From positions 11,049,563-11,113,562 of the forward strand of contig NC_057922.1 of NCBI RefSeq assembly GCF_018873765.1: 64,000 nucleotides of DNA, in the 5' to 3' direction. A program made the translations under genes and the position numbers. This DNA comes from Telopea speciosissima (taxonomy: Eukaryota; Streptophyta; Magnoliopsida; Proteales; Proteaceae). Of the stretch, positions 54,701 to 62,493 are shown one piece after another (positions within the stretch are counted from its first letter, which is position 1; each line of letters begins with the position of its first letter). The notes under the pieces were generated by a model. It saw only the letters and a list, made by a program, of their open reading frames with translations, made no database searches and was not told where the DNA came from.

Positions 54701-57430
54701 GCTAAAAAATATACTCCTACACTAAAAAGGAAAAGCCTAACCCAATCCTTAATCTATTAGATAACTTAAACTACTTAGGAAACTGATATAGACTCAAAAC
54801 AGAGTCCTAATCCAGCCCCACTAAACACTTAAAACAAAAACTACTAAATTCACTTAAATTGAACCACTGGTTCAAACCAGTTTTGGACCAATTCAATTTA
54901 AAACACTAAAATATGAAAATAAACTAAGTATAGAGCTAATCAAGTATGCAACCTATGTACCCCTACTTTAGGCCCATAAAAGTGGCCTATTACATAGAAA
55001 ACACATGGGACCAAAGGCCCAACATTATTACAAAAACCCTAGACTTATTCCTAGGCAAAGAAGCCCAGTTTGGTGAAAAATCTGAATCAACTTTGTTGGA
55101 AGGGTGCCTTGGACACCTAGCGCCTTGTTGGTGTCGTTATGATTTTTTCCCTTCTTCAACGCCTAGAATCGCATAGACACCATGATATGCTGAAGAGTCA
55201 CAACAGACCCCTCAACTCTCAACGGTTCGATTCCATGCCTCAGGTATGTCATATGAGGGCCAGAAACTGAACCAGCATTGAGAAATTCACTACACCCATC
55301 ATACTTGATTGGGAACTATAAACAGTAAACAGAATCATATAACAAAATGACCTACTACTTAGGCAAGCTGCAATTGATAATTTTTAATTTTTAATATCTC
55401 AATGAAAATGACATTTCAAGGCTGAACATAAGTAGATAGAGATCTAAATAGACAATAATAAATGTATACATGCATTTAATCTAGTCTAATTAATGAAACT
55501 TACTTATGGAGCAGTAGAAATACGCCACACAAAATAAATGTGCCTGCTACAAGAATCCACCCAATAATCACCAAGCTGTAACCATTATTGTAAAAGCATT
55601 CAGTAAGAAAATATTGAAACAGACACACCAGCCAGTCAGATAAGATGTAAAAAGAGATGAGCAAGAAGTAAGGGTTTCTGAATAATATCACTCACATGTA
55701 TACAAGATACTGCAGGCCAAGAACAGAAAATACTGCAGCAGGTCATTGACATTGAAACATTACAAGCAACACCAAAAAAAAAAATCTATCTATTGAATAA
55801 TTAAATATTCAAGTGGGTGATTGAAAAGATGAATAGGCTTACAAAAGCCAAGGAATGCCACCCCCATCATCACAGCAGCAATTACAAAAAGAACCATTCT
55901 CCTGCAGTATACAATGAGATCAATTTGATACCAGAATAAAGCATAAACAGCATCTAAAGCACAGAAATAAAGCCTTTGAATTATTTCTTTACACGTTGTC
56001 CAGCACATGTTGTATATCATTTGAATTTTGAGAGGTACGATGGGAAAGATTGTTAGCAGAAGCATTAATCTTGGTGTTAACTTGATCGATCTTGGTTTGG
56101 AGATCGGCGGGCAGAAAAACATTGTCCACCCCAATCTGCTTTGCGGAGGAAAGATAGTCTGAAACATTCCTAAGGCTCTTCACAGTCGTATTTGATTGCA
56201 TCACAACGTAATCCAATGTATCCGTTGTACTTCCATGAAATTTTCCCTGGCCAGTGTACAAAACTACGGATCCAATGCTGAAAACCATGGAATGAAACAC
56301 AGATGGAGTACAAAGTCACATATGATGGACTGAAATCAAGCATATAATCAGAAAGAAAGAACCCAAAATAGAAGAGGAACATACATTGCAGCAATGGTGA
56401 AGAGAATGAGAAGTATAAGGGAGAGAGCATAAGCAGTTCGAGAATAGCCGTAGCGTGGTCGCTGACAACAGAAATAATAGAGACAGATGCAGGACAAGAA
56501 TAGCCCAAAGGCAACGAACCATATTAAGCCAATGAGGAACAGAGGAGCAGCCGTAAAACCTACAGACTGAAATCAAAAGCAAATTTTAGCGGTGTTGAGG
56601 TAGTATATTAACCAAAACAACTGAAATACAGACCAACCAACGCAGAAACCTTTTATCAGCTCGTTAAAATTATGCGAAACATCCATCAGGGAATTCATTG
56701 AGAAAAAGAATTGAAAATTTACATCCCAGAAAAAATAAGCCAAAAAAAAAACCAAATAAGAGAATTGCTTCATCATTCCAGAAGCTAATAGTCCAGTAGA
56801 AACAAGCAAGCACAAAACATAGTTAATTTCTTGATTGTAGAAATTAAGAACCCATTCAGGAAACAGCTGGAAAATTCAGAAAAGATAATCGATTCGGGAG
56901 TCGAGAAACTCACAGCCCAGTAATGTGTATTACTGATATTCCATCCTCCAGTATAACGCTTGTACCCATTGAGAGGGTCTCTCCTATATGTTCTCTGCTC
57001 AGCTAGTATAAGCACAGATGAGTTGGCCGTACCATTTTCCTCAATAACAGACCTCCTCGTCCCCCAAGGAATCAACCCAACTGATACCTCCTCATCAATC
57101 AACCCTGCAAAAAAAGATCGTGGAAGGCAAAAAAAAAGAAGGAAATGTGCCCATTTCAGAACTAAACCATTTCCCTTGAAATAACAACAATGCGCTATTT
57201 CGACCCAAAAACAACAACAACAACAATGCGCTACAGTGAAAACCAACTCCCCCATACCAAACAGCTACCAAAAGAGATAAAAGAACAAACGAAAGAGCAC
57301 CTGAAACAGTTCTTTTCCGAAGAAGGTGATGGTGAGAAACTCCATCAGGAGAGAATGAGAAGGAGGTTGTGGAAATGAAGATTAAGGTAAGTAGAAAAAT
57401 AAGAGCCTGAAATCTTAAACATGAAATCAT
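42728..57430 (-). CDS. Multi-pass membrane protein, nine coding exons
   Basis: The coding exons are 57301-57430, 56914-57104, 56385-56566, 55993-56277, 55843-55901, 55696-55732, 55504-55575, 43192-43516 and 42728-43108. All introns are GT-AG, all phases agree, and the sum is 1,662 bases: 553 residues plus stop. Layout: signal peptide (1-24); a DPLNGYKRYTGGWNISNTHYWA segment (~86-107); TM1 ~113-139, TM2 ~153-177; an external loop ~178-262 with N-glycosylation sites (NTT, NVS, NAS, NLS); TM3 ~265-288, TM4 ~290-317; a large external loop ~319-500 with paired Cys and many N-x-S/T sites; TM5 ~503-526; and a basic tail. This fits the plant family of Arabidopsis AT2G12400/AT2G25270 (recalled as 'plasma membrane fusion protein'/transmembrane protein); the five-TM plan resembles animal tweety proteins. 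The biochemical role is unknown. Intron 7 is about 12 kb, against at most ~516 bp for the others. Confidence 0.93.
44320..44740 (-). mobile_element. RTE-type LINE, C-terminal and 3' part
   Basis: The minus strand encodes EGAKRARGRTKVTIGEVVRK, DMHSLGVVTSMTLNRVDWRK and RIHVTD, the conserved tail of plant RTE-clade LINE polyproteins (KRxRGRPKxTWxEVVRKDM). The preceding region corresponds to the LRWxGHVQRRP segment in decayed form. It is the 3' half of the LINE whose 5' half lies at 47170-48625. The plus-strand frame here is its antisense. Confidence 0.8.
44750..47165 (+). mobile_element. Degenerate Ty1/copia element inserted in the LINE
   Basis: In copia order: end of gag with a CCHC-like knuckle CHRCDHFGKSRHTKESCCELH (CX2CX3GX2HX5C spacing, worn; 44940-45005); a protease-site relic IDLGATNQMI (DSGA expected, ~45312); QDLVTKGTIGSGHEEKGLYL (~45574) and LWHQRLGHPSISALRKHL (~45725) of the GAG-pre-integrase domain; PPKI at ~46325 and CYAHVQSNRTKLNPKALKY (~46517) of the integrase/post-integrase region; a polypurine tract GGGGGGGAGAG at ~46706; and LTR-like sequence to ~47165. 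Most of the integrase core and all reverse transcriptase/RNase H are absent; many stops and frameshifts are present. Confidence 0.8.
46347..46513. mobile_element. MITE with CAyAGTTGTCAwGGC termini inside the copia relic
   Basis: The ends CACAGTTGTCAAGGCG and (complement) CATAGTTGTCATGGCA are inverted repeats, and the interior is full of GCCTTGG/CCAAGGC words. It interrupts copia coding sequence: PPKI...GCGTGT stands on the left and ACGTGTGTTATGCTCATGTT on the right, so it entered after the copia element. A 5-6 bp direct repeat (CGTGT) flanks it. Confidence 0.7.
47170..47560 (-). mobile_element. RTE-type LINE, endonuclease C-terminal part
   Basis: The minus strand reads FWEHMDRLAQGEKIIIGG, then GHVGRE, then (with frame changes) AYDLSIVNTCF, EHLITFKS..SQIDFF-like sequence, LTIQHGLL and RWWNLEEEKIE. 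These follow the RTE endonuclease (FIGGDFNGHVG, LTVVNTCFKKREEHLITF, QIDFFL, LTTQHRLLV, WWNLK) in order. It continues from 48395-48625 and is cut off by the copia element at about 47165. Confidence 0.8.
47585..47773. mobile_element. Foldback MITE within the LINE
   Basis: GGGAAAAAGTTCCCACGTAG at the left is related to the complement of CATGGGGAACCCTCTCCC at the right. CCCATGTGGG and GGCACC...CCCCATG words make a GC-rich centre. Confidence 0.5.
47911..48389. repeat. 180-bp tandem array, 2.7 copies
   Basis: AATTATTTATCCACyCGTGT starts at 47911, 48091 and 48271, giving an exact 180-bp period twice; the third copy stops after AAGCGGTTCCAAC. Each full unit contains TATCAGAGCAGGCA, then GTATCGAGTCCCTCTG and CGGGCAAG, reminiscent of tRNA A/B-box or primer-binding sequence. 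Confidence 0.9.
48395..48625 (-). mobile_element. RTE-type LINE, endonuclease N-terminal part
   Basis: The minus strand encodes NLNGKDLELKDIMRRRINIA, CVQETRWKGNKVKELDDYKF: the start of an RTE endonuclease (LTGKxxELVDxMxRRRINIxCxQETRWxG), including the catalytic QET Glu. The array at 47911-48389 and a MITE separate it from the rest of the endonuclease. Confidence 0.8.
48930..49002 (-). mobile_element. 3' tail of another RTE-type LINE, split by a TIR element
   Basis: CTCAGCCTTATCTCAACTAT and ATGGAGTCGGCTACATAGAA on the plus strand are the complement of the widespread plant RTE 3' end; CCAATCAGCTCTATTCGAGG continues at 50109 as CTGAGGTCATACTTGATAC, so 49003-50108 is an insertion in it. Confidence 0.6.
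49003..50108. mobile_element. TIR element rich in CGAAATTTCG palindromes
   Basis: The ends CATAGTTCAAAATCTCGA and (complement) CATAGTATTAAATCTTGTT are imperfect inverted repeats. The first 240 bases hold at least six near-palindromes of the CGAAATTTCG/TCGACGAAATTTCG type, and TTTCGGTATCTCGAATGTTT reappears near the right end. Right-flank TGAGG against left-flank CGAGG suggests a 5-bp or longer worn target duplication. A 31-bp unit is tandemly duplicated at 49814-49875. Coding capacity is not evident. Confidence 0.6.
50151..51377 (+). mobile_element. LTR of a retroelement, forward copy
   Basis: It starts TGATGCAGATTCATCACC, ends CTACA, and is followed at 51383 by a primer-binding site. GTTGGGTTACATACATGCTG, AAAGGCCACTTTTCTGGGCC and GGGGTACATAGGTTGCATAC are shared with the inverted copy at 53200-55089. 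The TTTATATAAGATTC sequence near 50595 is a plausible core promoter. Confidence 0.75.
51383..51395 (+). promoter_or_regulatory. Primer-binding site (initiator Met tRNA type)
   Basis: TGGTATCAAAGCC, five bases after the LTR end, differs by one base from the TGGTATCAGAGCC complementary to plant initiator tRNA-Met. Confidence 0.75.
51396..51845 (+). pseudogene. Gag-like N-terminal ORF of the LTR element
   Basis: The ATG overlaps the end of the primer-binding region (AAGCCATGG). The product starts MAEHGTPAVDPTQPPPPDSL, has a predicted helix (MLQKISIEQQALGDQMLVME) and then a highly charged His/Arg/Asp repeat (HHRDHPRRHRDQRDHSKHDR), like the early part of plant gypsy gag proteins. It loses the gag core after about residue 115 and ends in unrelated sequence. 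Confidence 0.6.
51846..53195. other. Unassigned intronic sequence
   Basis: Contains a (GA)n run at about 52573-52590 and a GC-richer block (about 52600-52860) open on both strands for 79 to 148 codons with no recognised domain. It lies between the two opposed LTRs and could be internal sequence of either element or a captured fragment. Confidence 0.3.
53200..55089 (-). mobile_element. LTR of the same retroelement family, inverted copy
   Basis: On the minus strand it starts TGATTCAGATTTTTCACC at 55089, and the words AATAAGTCTAGGGTT, GGGCCTTTGGTCCCATG, GGCCACTTTTATGGGCC and GGGGTACATAGGTTGCATAC follow in the order of 50151-51377. The far end is not resolved; AACCCTAAAnCC-type leader sequence continues to about 53200. 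The TIR element 53381-54005 interrupts it. Confidence 0.65.
53381..54005. mobile_element. TIR element rich in CTCGA/TCTCG words
   Basis: The ends CAAGGTACTAAAACTCGG and (complement) CATGGTTCTAAAACTCGG match at 16 of 18 positions. Flanking repeats are TCAAG (53376-53380, 54006-54010), or ATGTCAAG if the ends are trimmed to give an 8-bp duplication. The inverted-LTR sequence reads continuously across the insertion when it is removed. Confidence 0.75.
55095..55190. repeat. Fragment related to the 46347 MITE
   Basis: GTGCCTTGGACACCTAGCGC and CGCCTAGAATCGCATAGACA carry the GCCTTGG/CCTAG vocabulary of the MITE at 46347-46513; no termini are visible. Confidence 0.4.
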
Positions 57431-60045
57431 GCTTCTTCCTCTGTCACGTTCTTCCTGGTTCTTTTCTGGTCCAACTCTTCACCGCTTCTGTAACTTCCGT
57501 TGTTGGAGAAGATTTCAGCCGTCGAGAACCTTCAGTTTCTTAGACAAATTTGAGAAAGAGAGTGATTTCGGTTTATATCAAAAAAAAAAAGAGAGTGATT
57601 TCGGCGGTTTGATCCGGTGGGGGGAGGGGGGTTGGGAGTTGGTATGTGGTGAAGTGAAGATTGGCATTTTGAAATTGAGGGCCCCTATGGAATTTTGAAA
57701 TTTATATTTCGAAAGTACCCTCTGGAAATAGAGTCGGCAATCGGCATAGGCTTTTCAATTTTGACCAGTCGAAATGACCGAAATACCCTTCGTAGTTCTG
57801 TCCTGTTAGAGCAAAATATCTAACCTTAAGTGGGGCCTTTAAAAGCCCTTCTCAGATATCTCCGACAAGAATAATTATATGACGTCTGACCATCTGATGC
57901 CATATGACCTCCACTGATTCTACACTGAGTGGACACGATGGATTAATACCAAACTACATATAGGATCTTGGTATTAAGTTACTGCACCCTTGGATCTAGA
58001 ATTAAATTGGTGTAGTACGAGATCTGACGGTGAGAAAATCATCCTTGGATCAGCCTTTTCAACGTGAGAGAGGATGTAGGGACTAGGGATGTTGGATTAA
58101 GGGTAGTTTTGTCAAACTGAGCCCTACTCCTATGAGTTCGGCTGCCCCGTGACCGTGAAAGGACGAATGGGTAAAAATGGTAAGACATGTGTGGGTCCCA
58201 AAAATCTACCAGGGTCCAGGGATGGAAAGATGGAAAGAATTGTTGGTAAAGATGGTTGTGGTGGGGCCCACAATGAGTTGGTCGAAACTGGGGGGAAATG
58301 AGAAAGGCGTGGTTGGTGGGTTACCAGTTACTAAACTACGCTTAGGAACAGCCGCGTCTCGTGTCGTGTTGTGTGGGCCCCACTTTAACAAATGTGTCAG
58401 ATTTCTGAGTATCTCTAATTCATTAGTGAGTCCCATCTATTTATTAATGATTAATCCACATCTTTTTGTTGCGTTCTGTATCGCCGAACGGCCAAAGATA
58501 ATATAAAAAAAAAAGAGGAAGAGGGATTGCGAGTTGCGACAGTTGGCGGTCTTTGCATTCTTTTACGATGAGACGAGAGGGACACGTGTGTGGTGTGTAT
58601 AGTGCGGCAAAGGCTTTCTTTTAAATTTCAAAATGCTTGATTTACTATGTCTCTTCTCTTCGGAGACATCCGATAAAATGCTTTTCCTTATTCCCATTAG
58701 ATTCTGAAATTTGTTTGGACACTGAGCTTAGCTGGAACTGGCCCGGACTGAGTTTGATATCCCAGAATCGTCTTTAATAGGTGGGGTTGGGTTGTCGGAC
58801 TTATTTTGACAGAGCCCTGTCTAAAAATAACTGGTGTCGATCTTTCTTTCAACCATTTTGGGCTGTGTCATGTCACATGTGTGAGGAATGAGGACCAACA
58901 CATGATAAGGTATGGGATAATCGTGGAAAGCTTCTTTAGTGCCATATTTATAAGAGAGAAAGATTCACCACTGGTTTGCCACTTTGTGGAAAGAGTTTTT
59001 TGATGCCATGTTTAAAGAAAATTTTTTTTTGATAAGAAGTTTGAAGAAAGATTCTTCACATAATAATTTGCCTATTTTAATCACGCAGAGAGGTTTTAAA
59101 TTATGAATGGATGGATTTGTATTTTCTTCGTTAAATTATTGGCCATCTTTAATAATTCAAAGGGGGGCGGCGGGGTTGTTTCCGGGCCAACTGGTGTCAA
59201 TCGGTCGGTTCGGGTTAGGCCATTTTCAGTCGGATTTAATTGAGTTTGATCATTTTGAAGCCCTGCATTTTACCTAGCTGTTTATTTAATCGGGTTTATA
59301 TTGGACAGGCATGTATGGTTTATATTTTGTCGATTGGACCCAAGCTTTAATCAAACTTTAACCGGATTAAATGCATGTTTAACTACAAACAGATTATGAC
59401 TAAAAACATGTCTTAAAATATTTTTATGTAACAAATCGTCTAACCCCCAACCATTTGGCCGAAGACAAGGTTCGATTAACCACATGATACTTCAGTAATG
59501 CCCAATTTCAATGGACATGTTATATTATTCATATCAGCACTCATCACTCATCACATAATTATGTATTATATTTTTTATTTTATTTTTTTGCAATTATAAT
59601 GTTATGAAATTTGTATGAAAAAAAAAAAAAATAGAACATTTTGAATGACGTATACTATTAAAAAATAAAGATTAAAACTCCTTGATGATGGATCATACAA
59701 TTCATATTTAGCACCACATTTGGCATGTAGCACATACATTTGCTCCCAACCCATCCAATAGTTGGAGTACCAAATGATCTTGTACACATCCTCTCCACCC
59801 TAGAAATAAGCATATTGGAAAAATTATTAAAAATAACATGTAGGATTAATTGTAGGAATGGTTTTCCTATTTCAAAGAGGACTGTCAAATTATCAATAAA
59901 TTTTATTAATATGGACAAAAGCTTCCTGCATGGACAATGTAAAATTTTCTCACTGAGAATTTGTTATGCAAGACTGGCAAGTGAGTTATTTTGATTATTA
60001 GATAAATGGATTAGGGGGTCAAAATCTAGTCCAAACTAGTAAAAA
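57431..60045. other. Upstream region of the membrane-protein gene
   Basis: Starts with the 5' flank of the minus-strand gene; GATATAAACC on the minus strand near 57575 is a possible TATA element. Beyond ~57700 there is no coding segment, and frames at 58177-58506 and 59658-59994 have no known domain. An A-rich run lies at 59619-59631. Confidence 0.4.
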
Positions 60046-60060
60046 TGGTCCACATCGAAT

Positions 60061-60262
60061 CGATAGTTATAATATTATGAAGCGATGTCCAAGAATTCAG
60101 AAAAGGTATAATTACTATATGTATACGAGTTGTGGCTAATACTCTATACACCGAATCAAATCGATAGTTATAATATTATGAAGCGAGGTCCAAGAATCCA
60201 TAAAAAGCTAGAATTATTGTATGTATACAAGTTGTGGCTAATATTCTATAGACTGAATCGAA
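60061..60262. repeat. 101-bp tandem duplication
   Basis: CGATAGTTATAATATTATGA starts at 60061 and 60162; both units continue with AAGCGAnGTCCAAGAAT and GTATACnAGTTGTGGCTAAT. Confidence 0.85.
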
Positions 60263-60747
60263 TTTTTTCGAACCAATCCTTATTGAATCGGCCTTGGGTT
60301 GGGGTATTGCACACCTGAAACCAAACTAAAACTGACTTTATCCAAAATAAAGATGTAATTAGATCGAATTCAGTCAAATAGTGGTATTATCATATTCGTA
60401 TTCAATTATATTCAGACGAATTCAAATAGTTTTTGGATAGTAATTTTTTTCATACAAATTCTCTTAAAATATATATGAATGTGGATCAAATACGAATTTT
60501 CGACTATTCGTTGACATCTTTATTGTTTTGTTGATGAGGGTTAAGGTTGTGACTTGAGAGACCAGCAACTACTTTTTCTTCTACTCTTCTTAGTTTTTGA
60601 TTTTTTTATGTTTTTTACTTCAAATTTTATCTTGTATTTATTTTAATAGATATGCGATTCCATGTATTACAGTGCATAAACAATATATATAAATCAATAG
60701 AAAATCTAGAAAAATAATTACATTATCTTAACTTATAAAATTATATA

Positions 60748-61479
60748 TGATAAACCCAGAATCACACCGGCCAATCGAGAGCCGCCACGTGTCCCAGCCC
60801 AAGGGGGTGGGCCGTCCCAGGCCCGGTGGAGAACCAGCTCAAACATGAACCGCAAGCGCGACCATGGGCGTAGATCAGATAGGCGCAGCCATGGGCATGG
60901 ACCGACCACAGGCGCTGCCTCAAGCAAGACCACGGGCGCGGTCCTCGGGCACAAACCGGACCTCGGGCGTAGACCAGGCCTGGAGACATGACCGCTACCA
61001 AGATCCAAGTACGAGTACTACAAGTTACTACCACCGCCATCAATAAGACATACACCACCTCAAGGACAGTAGGCCACCGCCTACCAGCCACATAGTCCCA
61101 GAAGGACTCAAACACCAGGGACCTTATCCAACACGTATAAGTGTCTATCTATTAAGAACATCAACCCTACTGGGACACTATCCCCCGTAGGGAGACAACC
61201 AACCAAGGAAGAACCCTGCTACCCAGGGACTCTATCAACTACGATGACTACTCGTCATCGACTGGGAATCTCCACACCGCCACACTCCACTATAAATGCG
61301 AATGTATTCTATCCCATCAACCCATCTTGAATTCTATCATTTATCTGTTTGCTCAGAGAGATCTAAATTATGCATCGGAAAGTCCTAGGCTGGAACCACA
61401 CCGGTTTTCCTTTGTCACCCAGGTCCTTTTGCAAGTTACTGCACTCGAAGGGGCCACCGGACGATTTCTTGACGCAACA
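60748..61479 (+). mobile_element. Solo LTR, gypsy-type
   Basis: A GC-rich 732-bp block starts TGATAAACCC and ends GACGCAACA, flanked by ATATA (60743-60747) and ATACA (61480-61484), a 5-bp duplication with one mismatch. CACTATAAATGCG at 61289-61300 is a core promoter, followed by ATTATGCATCGGAAAGTCCT as in the LTR at 34379. The GC-rich start (CGGGCGTAGACCAGG, GGGCGCGGTCCTCGGGC) explains the 91-117 codon frames on both strands. Confidence 0.75.
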
Positions 61480-61835
61480 ATACAAAATAAGAAAACCAAA
61501 TCCAATAAGGTAACTTAATTGGATAAACAGACACAAAGATATGTTTCAGACATTTTTATTACTGTTGAATTGCTAAATGAATCGAATAATAATCGGTTGG
61601 ATAGGGGGATTATCATATTCGTATCCGATTAGTTTTCAAAATGATTCAAATCTCCTAAACGGATACAAATGAGGATCGAATACGGATTTTCGAATATCTG
61701 TTGGCATCCTTAATCCGAAAACAAAATTGAATGAAAAAATCAGACTGAAATCGAAACCAAAACCAAACTAATACAACCTAATACTCGGAAGAAAAAAAAA
61801 AACATAATAAGATTATGAATTTAAGATGCTCAATG

Positions 61836-62039
61836 GGAATTGGATCTTATGCAGCCGTGGCGGGAGCTGCACCTGTGCAGCACCGCTAAACGACAGAAAA
61901 ATTAGGGGTAAGGTAGTCATTTCACAGGTGGGTCCCACCTGGGCCCCACATGTGAAATGACCACCCTCCCCCTGTATTTAGAGTGGTTTTTGGTGCTGCA
62001 CAGTGCAGCTCCCGCCACAGCTGCACAAGATCCAAGTCC
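61836..62039. mobile_element. Mutator-type MITE with 9-bp TSD upstream of LAS1
   Basis: Near-perfect ~49-bp terminal inverted repeats (GGATCTTATGCAGCCGTGGC against the complement of CCACAGCTGCACAAGATCC) enclose a second inverted pair (GTCATTTCACA against TGTGAAATGAC). Perfect 9-bp direct repeats TGCTCAATG lie at 61827-61835 and 62040-62048. Almost the whole insert can fold on itself. Confidence 0.88.
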
Positions 62040-62175
62040 TGCTCAATGTAGGTAGTATCAACTGAAATTTGCCTGCACTCCTGTGTATGGTTCTTTACAT
62101 CTATCGAATATCCTTTCTTGTCAAAGCTTAACAGAATGTTTTTTTTAAAACTATTCTATCTATTTGTCTCTCAGG

Positions 62176-62251
62176 TGGGAGAGAGCATAGAGGACACTGA
62201 AGGTGGAGATACTGTTCAAAAATCTCTGAAGGTGATTGTAGATCATTGAAA
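62176..62251 (+). other. Orphan terminal-exon-like segment
   Basis: TATTTGTCTCTCAG is a good acceptor, followed by an open 24-codon frame (VGESIEDTEGGDTVQK, then SLKVIVDH) ending in TGA. No upstream exon is visible to the left. It could be the last exon of a gene cut off by the LTR and MITE insertions, or a 5'-leader exon of the LAS1 gene. Confidence 0.3.
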
Positions 62252-62359
62252 CCCACTTGCAATAGTTTTCTGCTCGTAGCCATGAGTGAGTGCACAATTA
62301 AGGCCTTGAACTTTGGTGTCTCACTTAGCTTCTTTTTTTCGGTTACAAAATCCGGTAAA

Positions 62360-62440
62360 ACGTGACCGATCCGGATCGGTATCAGATCGGTGTCGGCTTA
62401 CTGACAACGATACCGATTACTAAAACCCTGCTTCTGCCAC
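62360..62440. repeat. CGATACCGAT-type dispersed repeat fragment
   Basis: GATCCGGATCGGTATCAGAT and ACGATACCGATTACTAAAAC belong to the dispersed family also seen near 14.9, 20.8 and 26.6 kb. It lies 50-130 bases upstream of the LAS1 start codon. Confidence 0.4.
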
Positions 62441-62493
62441 AAAACAGGTTTACTGAATCTAAGGTTTCTGCTATACAGATTTCAACTTAATTC

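Larger units (their letters stand above)
43517..55503 (-). other. Giant intron 7 of the membrane-protein gene
   Basis: The donor AA|GTAAGT at 55503 and acceptor TACTAG at 43517 bound an 11,987-bp intron. It contains an RTE LINE, a copia element, several TIR elements, a 180-bp tandem array and two opposed LTRs. The first ~800 bases next to exon 8 (43517-44320) hold nothing recognisable. Confidence 0.9.

Noticed and set aside
60733..61115. 91- and 117-codon minus frames, Arg/Pro/Gly-rich
   Set aside because: They come from the GC-rich part of a solo gypsy-type LTR.
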